From Ruegeria lacuscaerulensis (GTDB taxonomy: Bacteria > Pseudomonadota > Alphaproteobacteria > Rhodobacterales > Rhodobacteraceae): a stretch of DNA of 64,000 nt. The position numbers were made by a program, and so were the translations under genes. The first letter of the stretch is position 1, and every line of letters begins with the position of its first letter. Of this stretch, positions 1-10,885 are shown in pieces. The notes under the pieces were generated by a model. The model was not told the DNA's origin. It searched no databases and saw only the letters and a list, made by a program, of their open reading frames with translations. The stretch lies in assembly GCF_013031245.1 (NCBI RefSeq), contig NZ_WPZL01000005.1, positions 231,157 through 295,156 of the forward strand, in the 5' to 3' direction.

Positions 1-156
1 ACTACAAGGTGGCTTCGGACTGCGAACCTATTTCATAACTATCGCGTGGTTTTTTTTGACGGAGAAATTATTTACCGCTTCTGATCGTTGAGCGGTCACT
101 TTTGAACTGCGAACCCACCTTGACCAACCCACGATTCCTCTACATATCCCCAACCC

Positions 157-1956
<1,800 letters not shown>

Positions 1957-2052
1957 GGCTGTCAATCTGATGTGGCGGTGGGCGAATGTGGTTGGTGCAG
2001 CCAGCTGCGTGCCCACTCGGTGGGGGGAGAGCGACCGAAGCCGCTCAACCCA

Positions 2053-2226
2053 CTACTTTTCATTCCGAACGCCTTTGAATGGCTTTTTGTCGGATGTTTT
2101 GACATCCATGAAGCGGCCAGTTGATGTGTCGCGCTTCACGTAGTGGCCTGACGGGGTTTTAGTTTGGGAACGGCCTCTGACCATTCCTTTCCTGCGACCA
2201 TCACCTGAGGGTGGGTTGGTAGCCAT
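2053..2226 (-). CDS. Small basic conserved protein, unknown function
   Basis: A 57-residue, Gly/Arg/Lys-rich protein starting MATNPPSGDGRRKG. The start at 2226 is preceded by a strong GGAGG Shine-Dalgarno; a longer in-frame reading would run through the gene upstream and is rejected. There is no signal peptide or membrane segment. The composition suggests a nucleic-acid-binding or ribosome-associated small protein, but that is only a guess. It lies 10 bp downstream of another small gene on the same strand, so the two are probably cotranscribed. I recall similar short proteins in diverse proteobacteria without an assigned role. Confidence 0.75.
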   Translation of the reverse strand: MATNPPSGDGRRKGMVRGRSQTKTPSGHYVKRDTSTGRFMDVKTSDKKPFKGVRNEK

Positions 2227-2236
2227 CTGAGCCTCC

Positions 2237-2449
2237 TTACCTTGTGTGGCAGTTGGGCACGCAGTAGGCACAACCATCCGATTTAGGATATTGTCGCTTC
2301 GCAGCTGCAACTGCGCTTTGGCAGTTCGGGTGCTGCCCAAGTGGTGCGCGGTTCGCATACTCAGGTGGAAACGGGCACGAATGGTCATCAATATGGACTT
2401 CGTGGAACCCGTCTGGCTGTTGATTTCTATTTACGTAGTAGCTGGGCAT
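2237..2449 (-). CDS. Small cysteine-containing protein, unknown function
   Basis: A 70-residue protein with five cysteines, including a C-terminal CAYCVPNC cluster that could bind a metal. It starts MPSYYVNRNQQPDG. The sequence is well structured, with conserved-looking aromatic and His residues, rather than random. It is the first gene of a likely two-gene unit with the small basic protein 10 bp downstream. A perfect 7-bp inverted repeat lies about 50 bp upstream and could be its operator. Function is not recognised. Confidence 0.7.
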   Translation of the reverse strand: MPSYYVNRNQQPDGFHEVHIDDHSCPFPPEYANRAPLGQHPNCQSAVAAAKRQYPKSDGCAYCVPNCHTR

Positions 2450-2497
2450 TAATCAGCCTCCAATGCAGTTGCAATGAAGGCCGCTTGACTCATTCAG

Positions 2498-2517
2498 TAT
2501 GAGTTGATTCACTCATA
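2498..2517. promoter_or_regulatory. Inverted repeat upstream of the small-protein pair, candidate operator
   Basis: TATGAGT, six bases, then ACTCATA form a perfect 7-bp inverted repeat 49 bp upstream of the cysteine-containing small gene. The spacing and symmetry suit a dimeric regulator, but no regulator is assigned. Confidence 0.35.
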
Positions 2518-2562
2518 TTGCACACCGAACAACCGCCGCGACCTTCGTATGAGGTAGCGGAA

Positions 2563-2621
2563 CCGGAGTGAAGCGCTGCCTTGGCCTGCTACGCCTTGGC
2601 AGCGCGTCTGATTCCGGCTGT
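2563..2621. repeat. Long imperfect hairpin in the 2.45-3.0 kb gap
   Basis: GCGCTGCC at 2573-2580 pairs with GGCAGCGC at 2598-2605, and CCGGA and TCCGG pair outside them. The rest of the 2450-3069 gap holds no coding sequence I can support. It ends in short palindromes around 2822-2925 (for example CCCAGCG-GCAT-CGCTGGG) that resemble intergenic REP-like DNA. Confidence 0.4.
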
Positions 2622-3069
2622 CACGTTGATACTGCGATAGGGGTAAGGTGCTGTCAAGCATCCACAAGATATAGTTCACCTATCTACATCTTGTCGGTTG
2701 TTAGCATTTACTCCTAAATATTAGCCCCTGTCAACAACTATTGTGCTTAATTCTGTGGATAACTTGAGGAGAGAGGGGCATCTCTACGCAAATTTCGGGC
2801 CTGAACTTACCAACCCACCCGCCCAGCGGCATCGCTGGGTCGCGTCATGCTGAAAGCATGCCTCCGGCATGACCCGCCCCGTCAAACCGTAGGTTTGCCT
2901 CCGGCAAAACGGGCGGCGCGTTTGCTCTCAGGGCTCCACACGTACGAATGCGAAACTGTCCCGCCGTCAGCCATCCCTCGCCGATCCGCCGCGTCGGGTG
3001 CTGACGCCCTCCGGGCCTGACCCGTTTCATGGTATTCTCATCACACCCAAAAAACGGGAGGATGAATCG

Positions 3070-3312
3070 ATGAAACATCTGACTCTGGCCGCTGCCGTCT
3101 GCCTGTTCGCCGCGTCCGCCTTTGCCGGGCAATGCCCCACCGACATTGCCGCCATCGATACCGCTCTGGCTGCGGGCCCCGACCTGTCTGACGAACAGAT
3201 CGCACAGGTCGAGGCATGGCGCGACGAAGGTGCCGCGCTGCACGATGCAGGTGATCATGACGCGTCGGTTGCAACTCTGGCCCAGGCCAAAGAACTGCTT
3301 GGCCTGAACTGA
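3070..3312 (+). CDS. Small secreted protein, unknown function
   Basis: An 80-residue protein with a signal peptide (MKHLTLAAAVCLFAASAFAG, cleavage expected after AFA). The mature part is acidic and helical, with one cysteine near its N-terminus. The ATG at 3070 follows a GGAGG ribosome site; an upstream in-frame start is not supported. The pattern of a helical mature domain of about 60 residues resembles small periplasmic proteins of this group. No enzyme motif is present. The neighbours are unrelated. Confidence 0.75.
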   Translation: MKHLTLAAAVCLFAASAFAGQCPTDIAAIDTALAAGPDLSDEQIAQVEAWRDEGAALHDAGDHDASVATLAQAKELLGLN

Positions 3313-3506
3313 CACCATATTGCTGGATCCGGTTTGGTAATGGGGTGGCGCGTTTGCGCCTTCCTTCGGGGCGGCGTTGCCCTCAGTTCTGCTGATCAAA
3401 CGTCAAAACTTGGCTTGAGATCTCCACACATTCTGACCCAGATCAAGGACCACTTCCGGCTTTGGTTCTAGTCTCCGCGGAAACAGACTGGTGAAATGAG
3501 GCCCTC

Positions 3507-3686
3507 ATGTTGACCCTGATGCTGATCCTTCACATCTTTCTTGGTTCCACCCTTGCGGGGACCGCAGTGATTGCGGTTTTATCAATGGGTTACACGTCAG
3601 CGACGGCCATTGTTCTTGCCGCTGCCGCAGGCTTTGTCGCGGCGTTCCCGGTCTCATATCTGGTGGCCCGCAAGCTCGAAAGCTGA
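3507..3686 (+). CDS. Two-segment small membrane protein
   Basis: A 59-residue protein, MLTLMLILHIFLGSTLAG followed by a second hydrophobic stretch and a basic tail (VARKLES). It has two predicted membrane helices and virtually no soluble part. As I recall, similar short proteins in Rhodobacteraceae carry the misleading label CTP synthetase; nothing here resembles that enzyme. It is probably an inner-membrane peptide of unknown role. The ribosome site (GTGAAATGAGG) is modest. Confidence 0.65.
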   Translation: MLTLMLILHIFLGSTLAGTAVIAVLSMGYTSATAIVLAAAAGFVAAFPVSYLVARKLES

Positions 3687-3892
3687 ACCCCACCACGAAG
3701 CAGTGAATTGAATAACGAGTGATGGATTCCTAACCCATCACTCGATCCAACCGACCGGCGGTACTGCCGGGCGGCGCGTTTTGGACTCATCATATCGGAA
3801 TATGTTATGAACCCGCGGGGGATCGCGTTCGGGTAATTCTGGCGCTTGTCCAGACGCCTGCAACGCCCGGACCTCAGAAAAGAGAGGGTATT

Positions 3893-4378
3893 ATGCACAA
3901 ATTCTTTCAGACAACCGCCGTCGCAGTCTTTTCCATCGGCCTGTCCGCCACCTTTGTCCATGCTGAAACCTATGATGCAACAGGCAAGGGCATGGGGGTG
4001 AATGCGAACGAGGTCTATGGTATCGCGGACGGCCAGGCCGTGGTGAAGACGCAGACCGATTATGACAGTTTCGAGGTCGCCTCGGGCCATCCGCTGGAAG
4101 GCGCGAGCGGGGCATGTTTTGGTGCGGTTCTGATTAACGGGGCAGGGGTCTCGGGCACCGGCAACTGCGTGTTCGATACATCGTCCGGCGACAAGGCGGT
4201 GATGAGCTGGGTCGCCACCGGCCTTGGTGCGGATGGTGCGCTGACGGGGGACTGGACCGTGTCCGGCGGTACCGGAGGCTGGGCCAGCGCAACGGGGGGC
4301 GGAACCTTTTCGTCGCTCACCGACCCGGACACCAAGAAATTCGTAAATACGATTGCGGGCAGCATCACCATCGAATGA
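3893..4378 (+). CDS. Secreted beta-rich protein, unknown function
   Basis: A 161-residue protein with a clear signal peptide (cleavage near VHAE, residues 22-25). The mature part is rich in Gly, Ser, Thr and aromatic residues and contains short strand-like repeats such as GDWTVSGGTGGWASATGGG, which suggest a small beta-barrel. It has two cysteines about 20 residues apart (GACFG and GNCVF) that could form a disulfide. A GAGAGGG ribosome site supports the ATG. It is probably periplasmic or extracellular. No catalytic motif is visible. Confidence 0.75.
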   Translation: MHKFFQTTAVAVFSIGLSATFVHAETYDATGKGMGVNANEVYGIADGQAVVKTQTDYDSFEVASGHPLEGASGACFGAVLINGAGVSGTGNCVFDTSSGDKAVMSWVATGLGADGALTGDWTVSGGTGGWASATGGGTFSSLTDPDTKKFVNTIAGSITIE

Positions 4379-4519
4379 TTGCGGCCTGAACTATGAGAGC
4401 GGCGCTCGGATCCGGATCGGTTCCGAGCGCCCGTCAATCGTGCGGCCAGATTTCGGAAAACCTGCGAACGGTGATACACTCCCTTCATTGCAAACAATAA
4501 TTTCGAAGGGGGAAGTGCA

Positions 4520-4873
4520 ATGGACCCGCATTTGCGTTCCGAACTCTCAATGGGTCGTCTGGACCATTACTATGACGTCATGCGCACAACGATCTTTTCT
4601 TATGTGGCCATTGCCGCGATCATCGGATTCGGTCCCGAGGGTATTTCTCTGGTTCTGATCGTTCTGGTCATCTCTACCGCCGCCTATGGCATTCTGGCGG
4701 GTAAAACCGGGCTTGAGGATGTTGAGAACCTGCGGGACGATATGGATGAGGAATTTGCGCAGACCAATTTCGCCAGAGGGCTCAAGACCCGCAATATGAA
4801 GGGGTTGATCCTGACGTCCAATATTCTGCTCGGCCTGATCGGATTGGCGGAGCTCATCGCGATTTTTGCTTAA
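4520..4873 (+). CDS. Small integral membrane protein, unknown function
   Basis: A 117-residue protein with three hydrophobic segments at about residues 24-40, 42-60 and 95-115, and an acidic cytoplasmic-type loop (LEDVENLRDDMDEE) between the second and third. A strong AAGGGGGAA ribosome site precedes the ATG. The family is not recognised. The arrangement is typical of small inner-membrane proteins in the Roseobacter group. Confidence 0.75.
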   Translation: MDPHLRSELSMGRLDHYYDVMRTTIFSYVAIAAIIGFGPEGISLVLIVLVISTAAYGILAGKTGLEDVENLRDDMDEEFAQTNFARGLKTRNMKGLILTSNILLGLIGLAELIAIFA

Positions 4874-5063
4874 ATATCTGGTGGTAGGATGGGTCTTCTG
4901 GCCCGTCCCGCGCCTTGAAATGCCTGTCACCTAACGCCCACCTAAATCCTTCATGAAGTTTCCCTTAGGTAAGTTGTAATCGGCTCACCTCCGCCCAATC
5001 TGTATGCCACAGCAAGGATGTTCGTTTTTGAACGCTAAATGGTCGCATTCAGGAGGAGAGCCC

Positions 5064-5513
5064 ATGACCAGATACATGACTGTCGGAGCAGCCGCTTTGG
5101 CCACGACCCTCACCCTTGGAACCGCCGCACTGGCCGAAACAACGCCGGACCTGCGCGGCACGTGGGTAGGGTCTTACACGACTGTTTCACCCAGCCACTT
5201 CCACAGGGGCGAGGATCCCCGGTTCAATCAGGCCGAATGGATGCTGGATGTCCAGATGCAAGAGGAAAATGTCTTTTGGGGGCCCAGCAAATGGCGCAGG
5301 GAAGGCGACACTGACTGGAATGAATACGAGGCCACCGGAACCATCAGTCTCGATGGCTCGGGCGTGATCGGCATTGTTGAAACCGCCCCGCTGGTGATCG
5401 GCGCGAACGCGTTGATAGATGCCCGGTATGAAGACGGAAAGATCTATGCGGATTTCCGTAGCCTGCGTAATGGAACGACCTACAGCACCGTTCTGGAACG
5501 TCAGGTGAACTGA
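5064..5513 (+). CDS. Secreted protein, unknown function
   Basis: A 149-residue protein with a signal peptide (MTRYMTVGAAALATTLTLGT, cleavage near ALAE). The mature domain begins TPDLRGTWVGSYTTVSPSHF, a pattern common in small lipocalin-like or beta-barrel periplasmic proteins, and ends with a strand-rich segment. AGGAGGAG lies 6 bp upstream of the ATG at 5064 and decides the start. There is no metal or catalytic motif. Assignment as a secreted protein is secure; the function is unknown. Confidence 0.8.
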   Translation: MTRYMTVGAAALATTLTLGTAALAETTPDLRGTWVGSYTTVSPSHFHRGEDPRFNQAEWMLDVQMQEENVFWGPSKWRREGDTDWNEYEATGTISLDGSGVIGIVETAPLVIGANALIDARYEDGKIYADFRSLRNGTTYSTVLERQVN

Positions 5514-6388
5514 AGTGTTTCCGGCCCGGCCGGCTGTAGGGGGTACTGGCTGCAACGTGTTGCAGCGCGTAATAGGTAATCCCGACCGGGTCGGAACGCT
5601 TCTCAGAAAAGGAACCAACATCTCCTCAGGAAGGAGATGGGCCGGGCGGCCAATTCACCGCCTTCGACCTGATCCAGACCCCTGCGGGCCGGAACGCGGT
5701 GTTCCCCGGCACCGGACATCTGGATCTCGTGGACCTTCAGCGCGACCTCGAGCGCGGTGATGAAAACGCCGTCCGGCCTTGGTTCCTTTTCTCGAATATT
5801 CCAAATCATCGACAGGAAATGGCATCGTAAAGGGCGAAACGTCTTGGCGATTCCCCGTTTTCGCGATTCGAGAGATTCGGCGTGGCAGGTTGTGAGAGCA
5901 GCGTTGTTCCTGCGTATGCGCCCTTTGCACCCGCAGAAACGCCAAGTAAACGGACGTTTTGGCATTGTCCGGACTTTTCCACCCTCAAACCAACACAGTG
6001 CCGCGATTTCTGGAGTTATCCACATAACTCTCCCGGCGGATATCAACATTTTATCCCCGTCTAATTTTCATGCTGCAGTGCTATTTTCTTGCCGGTTTAT
6101 ACCGCCGGTGTAACAGTCTGATCACCGCAAGGGTTCTTAGGAACCTGAGTGGGACGCACAGGCCAAGGGGGTCGGGGCGATTGACATAGGTCTTAGGATT
6201 TGTGTTCAACCGCAAAGACTTACCGGTGGATGGCTGGCTGAAACGGGCCTCGGTTCCGGATCGGTTGGTCAGACTCTCAGAAGGCCAGAGCGTGCTGTGA
6301 GGGACCTTCGGGCCCCACGCGGCAGCTGCGGTCCTTTAGGGGGCCGGAGCAACTGGATCAGTACGTCCTCTGGTCGTGCTGGCCCGGC
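5514..6388. other. Gene-poor region with no convincing protein gene
   Basis: About 900 bases without a reading frame that has a good start, ribosome site and coherent composition. A stretch at 5640-5790 has protein-like composition on both strands and could be a decayed gene, but I cannot name it. A short palindrome, GGTTC-TTAG-GAACC, lies near 6131, and a perfect DnaA-box sequence (TTATCCACA) is at 6016-6024. Confidence 0.5.
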
Positions 6389-6461
6389 AAGGCGTCAGGA
6401 GTATCCGCAAGGATGCATGCATAGACCGCGTCTGCGCACCTGACGCCTTTTCCTTTTTTTT
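6389..6461 (+). ncRNA. Candidate structured RNA with a terminator-like 3' end
   Basis: AAGGCGTCAGG (6389-6399) pairs perfectly with CCTGACGCCTT (6439-6449), enclosing two small hairpins: one with stem ATCC/GGAT closed by a GCAA tetraloop, and one with stem AGAC/GTCT. A T-rich run follows at once (6448-6461). The shape, a closing stem, two inner hairpins and a T tract, fits a short non-coding RNA or an elaborate terminator read on the + strand. No family is recognised. Confidence 0.4.
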
Positions 6462-6512
6462 GCCCAACCCAGGGTACATACAGGCTGCCACTCACCCCCC
6501 TTTTAAACGGGA

Positions 6513-6544
6513 ACGGGGTTCTTGTGCGTGCACAGGAACCCCGT
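6513..6544. repeat. Near-perfect 15-bp hairpin
   Basis: ACGGGGTTCTTGTGC, a GT loop, then GCACAGGAACCCCGT. Fourteen Watson-Crick pairs and one G-T pair make this one of the strongest hairpins in the window. No T tract follows on either strand, so it is not an obvious terminator. Confidence 0.6.
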
Positions 6545-6615
6545 AGTCGTGTCAGAAATGCAATGCCGCGTCTATGCACCTGTGCCCACATATTACCGTG
6601 GATGCGCGCGGGCAT

Positions 6616-6638
6616 CAACTACATGTTGAGTGTAGTTG
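6616..6638. repeat. 8-bp inverted repeat beside the entericidin-like gene
   Basis: CAACTACA, a 7-base loop and TGTAGTTG. It lies 28 bp past the stop of the entericidin-like gene and could fold at the 3' end of that transcript. No strong T run follows. Confidence 0.35.
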
Positions 6639-6665
6639 TTTCATTGCCGCAATATTCAGGTGTAG

Positions 6666-6803
6666 TTAGAGGTTTTCTTGAACGTCCGATGCTGCGTCCT
6701 GAATAGCATCACCCGCATTTTCGATGTCTTTCCCGGCGCCTTTTGCGGTTTCGCAAGCGGTGAGGGTAAACAGGGCCAGTCCTATCAGAATTGCGCGGAT
6801 CAT
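6666..6803 (-). CDS. Entericidin-like small lipoprotein
   Basis: A 45-residue protein, MIRAILIGLALFTLTACETA and onward. It has a lipoprotein signal with lipobox LTAC (lipidated Cys at 17), then a short amphipathic region, KGAGKDIENAGDAIQDAASD, typical of the entericidin EcnA/EcnB family. These are small outer- or inner-membrane lipoproteins linked to envelope stress and programmed lysis. GGAG lies 8 bp upstream of the start. Only one copy is present, so no toxin-antitoxin pair is visible. Family assignment is confident; the role here is inferred. Confidence 0.85.
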   Translation of the reverse strand: MIRAILIGLALFTLTACETAKGAGKDIENAGDAIQDAASDVQENL

Positions 6804-7273
6804 CGGTGTCTCCATTTGTAAAAGTCACCTGTTGCCTAGCAGTTTTCCTCAAGGGGAACCAGAGATTTGAGGCACTTCCGAACCCACTTAAAGCGGCCGG
6901 TGATTTTGTGCCCTTCGCAAATATCGCCGCGCTTTCCAGGGGCTTGATCGGCGAGCCGGCCGCTGCCTGATTGACTAGCAGCGCGTCAATCAGATGGAGC
7001 CGATGACCTGGATGCAACTGAAACCGCCAACGTCAGTGCAAGCGCTGGTCCAATTTCATAGCGCTTATGGTTTCCGGCCCGACCCGTAGACCTGGCCCTG
7101 TTTCAAAGGGCTGCCAGCACGACAAACTATTTCCAGATCATCAGTGTGGGCATGATAGTAACCATCATGCCGGTACGACGGTCCTGTTGGGAGAAGTCAT
7201 GACCGCGACGTGGTTGAGCAACAGCATAAGAGCTACCCAAGCAGAACATAAGGAACCGTGAAGGATGAGTATG

Positions 7274-7615
7274 TCAGCTTGCTTCATCGCTGCAGAATAG
7301 CTCGTAAACCACTTCGAGCATGCGGCGCGGGCGGTCATCGGCCAGACGATAATAAATCGCTTTGCCTTCGCGGCGGGGCGTCACCAGGCCTTCCAGACGC
7401 AAACGGGACAGTTGCTGAGAAACAGCAGCCTGACGGGCAGACAACAATTCTTCCAGTTCGGTTACCGACTTTTCACCGGAAACAAGGTGGCACAGGATCA
7501 TCAGCCGCCCTTCGTGGCTGATGGCCTTCAGGAAATTCGATGCACGTGTCGCATTTCCAACCATTTTGTCGAATTGCTCGGGGGACATATCTTGCGAAAG
7601 CTGGGGGAGGGCCAT
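7274..7615 (-). CDS. ArsR-family regulator of the SqrR/BigR persulfide-sensing type
   Basis: A 113-residue winged-helix repressor. The HTH core covers roughly residues 47-80 (ELEELLSARQAAVSQQLSRL). Cysteines at 42 (MILCHL) and 108 (ELFC) match the spacing of the two cysteines that form a polysulfide bridge in SqrR and BigR, which derepress sulfide-oxidation genes when reactive sulfur rises. The start at 7615 follows AAGGAA; an in-frame extension to 7684 has no better site. It stands apart from the sulfide-detoxification operon at 21.0-23.2 kb, which it may control in trans. The family call is strong; the regulon is inferred. Confidence 0.85.
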   Translation of the reverse strand: MALPQLSQDMSPEQFDKMVGNATRASNFLKAISHEGRLMILCHLVSGEKSVTELEELLSARQAAVSQQLSRLRLEGLVTPRREGKAIYYRLADDRPRRMLEVVYELFCSDEAS

Positions 7616-7694
7616 CGTTCTTTTCCTTGCTAGCCCGGAGCCGGGCGGGTGCTTCTTGAGCGGGTTCATTACAGAGAGCCGCATAGGTATATAA

Positions 7695-7727
7695 TTTGAT
7701 CATGTAACGCCATATGCATGAATCAAA
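7695..7727. promoter_or_regulatory. Inverted repeat upstream of the SqrR-like gene
   Basis: TTTGATCATG at 7695-7704 faces CATGAATCAAA at 7717-7727, an imperfect inverted repeat with one extra base. It sits 80 bp before the regulator start in an AT-rich stretch. It could be an autoregulatory site, but it does not match the candidate operator of the persulfide operon. Confidence 0.3.
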
Positions 7728-7952
7728 ATAGCGTGATGAGAAAAGAGATGTGTGATGAACTGGGCCCAATTGAACCTTTTGGGCGCAAATCGCCGGATAC
7801 CGGTCGGCGACCACATGGCGCTGCGCGTCAAAGCGCACTTGCGTAACGCGAAGTACTCGGCCCCCCTTGCAGCCCCCCTGTGGCGACACTAAGACTCGGG
7901 TAACGTTTCTTCGGGTAATGTCCCGATCCATCGCAAAGCAGGCAGGTTTCCC

Positions 7953-8585
7953 ATGTTCGATCCCGTTGATACCTATATGAATACACTTGTCCCCATGGTC
8001 GTCGAACAGACCAGTCGGGGCGAGCGGGCATACGATATTTTCTCGCGCCTTTTGAAAGAGCGGATCATTTTCATCAACGGTCCGATCCATGATGGAATGA
8101 GCCATCTTGTGGTTGCACAGCTGCTGCACCTGGAAGCGGAAAACCCAAACAAGGAAATCTCGATCTACATCAACTCGCCCGGCGGCGTCGTGACCAGCGG
8201 TTTGTCGATTTACGATACAATGCAGTATATCAAGCCGAAATGTTCGACTTTGGTTATCGGTCAGGCAGCCTCGATGGGGTCGGTTTTGCTGGCCGGTGGC
8301 GAGAATGGGATGCGCTTTTCGCTACCTAACAGCCGGATCATGGTGCACCAGCCCAGCGGCGGATATCAGGGTCAGGCCAGCGACATCATGATTCACGCGG
8401 CCGAGACGCAAAAACTGAAGGATCGACTGTATGACATTTATGTGCGTCATACCGGTCAGACCAAAAAGTCGGTTGAAAAGGCACTGGACCGTGACAATTT
8501 CATGAGCCCGGAAGAGGCGAAGGATTGGGGTCACATCGACGAAATCGTTGAAAACCGTGCCAAAATGGACGACGACGAGGCCTGA
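7953..8585 (+). CDS. clpP: ATP-dependent Clp protease proteolytic subunit
   Basis: A 210-residue serine protease that forms the tetradecameric chamber used with ClpX or ClpA. The catalytic triad is Ser107 (QAASMGS), His132 (MVHQP) and Asp181 (LDRDNF). The oxyanion-loop SPGG is at 75-78. The length fits alphaproteobacterial ClpP. The ribosome site is weak, but the N-terminus matches the family. clpX follows 133 bp downstream on the same strand with a GC-rich hairpin between, the standard clpP-clpX arrangement. Confidence 0.97.
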   Translation: MFDPVDTYMNTLVPMVVEQTSRGERAYDIFSRLLKERIIFINGPIHDGMSHLVVAQLLHLEAENPNKEISIYINSPGGVVTSGLSIYDTMQYIKPKCSTLVIGQAASMGSVLLAGGENGMRFSLPNSRIMVHQPSGGYQGQASDIMIHAAETQKLKDRLYDIYVRHTGQTKKSVEKALDRDNFMSPEEAKDWGHIDEIVENRAKMDDDEA

Positions 8586-8593
8586 TTTTTAGC

Positions 8594-8623
8594 CCCCGCG
8601 TCAAGGGCGCGGGGCGCATTTTG
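8594..8623 (+). terminator. Hairpin after clpP
   Basis: CCCCGCG (8594-8600), a 7-base loop and CGCGGGG (8608-8614), followed by CGCATTTT. The weak T tract suggests partial termination or transcript processing between clpP and clpX. Confidence 0.45.
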
Positions 8624-8718
8624 AGATTGTAGCCGCTTCGGTGCTGGCCTAAGCTGCACCAACAGACGGCAAGCGCGGTTCGGAGCGGACCGTAGGAACG
8701 AAGCCCGAAAGGTAGAAC

Positions 8719-9984
<1,266 letters not shown>

Positions 9985-10005
9985 GACCAAAACGATTTAG
10001 CAGAT

Positions 10006-10035
10006 ACGGCGCGGCATCCACCGCGCCGTTTTCTT
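10006..10035 (+). terminator. Rho-independent terminator of clpX
   Basis: ACGGCGCGG (10006-10014), a CATCCA loop, CCGCGCCGT (10021-10029), then TTTCTT. The T tract ends one base before a possible GTG start at 10036, which argues for the ATG at 10048 in the next gene. Confidence 0.85.
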
Positions 10036-10047
10036 GTGAAGGGAAGC

Positions 10048-10410
10048 ATGGCGTTCAAACGTATCTCATTGGGCGGAGAATTCGAGGCAAAGATCGGATA
10101 TTGCCGCGCCGTTGTTGCCGGGGGCTGGGTTCACGTTGCGGGCACAGTTGGACAGGGTGACGATGTCACCGAACAATGCCGTACAGCGTTGGGCACGATT
10201 GAAAAGGCTCTGGCCGAGGCCGGGGCCAGCTTTGCCGATGTTGTGCGCGTGACATACATGCTGCCGGACCGGAACGAGTTTGAACCCTGCTGGCCTATTC
10301 TGCGTGAGGCATTCGGTGCCAACCCTCCGGTGACGACAATGATCGAATGTGGTTTGATCGATCCGAAATTCCGGATCGAGATAGAAGTGACGGCTTATCT
10401 GCCGGAATAG
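10048..10410 (+). CDS. RidA family protein
   Basis: A 120-residue protein of the RidA/YjgF/UK114 family. These trimeric proteins hydrolyse reactive enamine/imine intermediates released by PLP enzymes. The N-terminus (YCRAVVAGGWVHVAGTVGQ) and the C-terminal motif (RIEIEVTAYLPE) are typical, and the Arg before IEIEVTA matches the conserved Arg that salt-bridges substrates. The start at 10048 follows GAAGGGAAGC. It is monocistronic behind the clpX terminator. The subfamily function is not certain. Confidence 0.88.
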   Translation: MAFKRISLGGEFEAKIGYCRAVVAGGWVHVAGTVGQGDDVTEQCRTALGTIEKALAEAGASFADVVRVTYMLPDRNEFEPCWPILREAFGANPPVTTMIECGLIDPKFRIEIEVTAYLPE

Positions 10411-10489
10411 AGGGTGCGGTCCTTGTGACACTGGACCTTGGCGTGCCTTTGGTCCATATCTGCGGGAATAGAAATGCCGGAGACAGCCG

Positions 10490-10873
10490 ATGGGAATTTT
10501 GAACAGTCTTTTGCGGGCCGTAACCTGGTGGAATGGGGCCACTCTGAACACACAGATTTATACCGCACGTAAAGGTGTGAAGGTCGGTGAAGATGACGAA
10601 GGCAACGTATTCTATCGCAATGCCGACGACAGCAAACGCTGGGTGATTTTCAACGGCGAGGCCGAGGCCAGCAGGATCGACCCCGACTGGCATGGCTGGC
10701 TGCACCGTACTTGGGATGAGCCGCCGACCGACAAGCCGTTGCAGCACAAGACCTGGGAAAAACCGCACCAGGAAAACCTGACAGGTACTGCGTTGGCTTA
10801 CACGCCTGCGGGATCGTTGCGCCGACCAGTTCCGGTTGAGCGCACGGACTATGAGGCCTGGAGCCCGGAATAA
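10490..10873 (+). CDS. NDUFA12-type accessory subunit of NADH:ubiquinone oxidoreductase
   Basis: A 127-residue protein of the NDUFA12 (B17.2) family, an accessory complex I subunit found in mitochondria and Alphaproteobacteria. The signature core [17 protein letters not shown] leads into DEGNVFYRN, followed by [23 protein letters not shown], all recognisable. It is expected to bind the peripheral arm of complex I. It starts after GGAGACAGCCG. The downstream mlaD-like and DUF2155 genes probably share its transcript; this cluster is common in the group. Confidence 0.92.
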   Translation: MGILNSLLRAVTWWNGATLNTQIYTARKGVKVGEDDEGNVFYRNADDSKRWVIFNGEAEASRIDPDWHGWLHRTWDEPPTDKPLQHKTWEKPHQENLTGTALAYTPAGSLRRPVPVERTDYEAWSPE

Positions 10874-10885
10874 ACGAGGCGAGTA

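Noticed and set aside
6016..6024. DnaA-box sequences (also at about 2754-2762 and 49022-49030)
   Set aside because: Three scattered perfect 9-mers are somewhat more than chance predicts, but they are not clustered and no dnaA, parA or origin genes are near. I do not call an origin from them.
5603..6049. Leftward frame in the 5.5-6.0 kb gap
   Set aside because: No ribosome site, mixed composition and no family match that I could recall. It may hold a decayed gene fragment, but I cannot name it.
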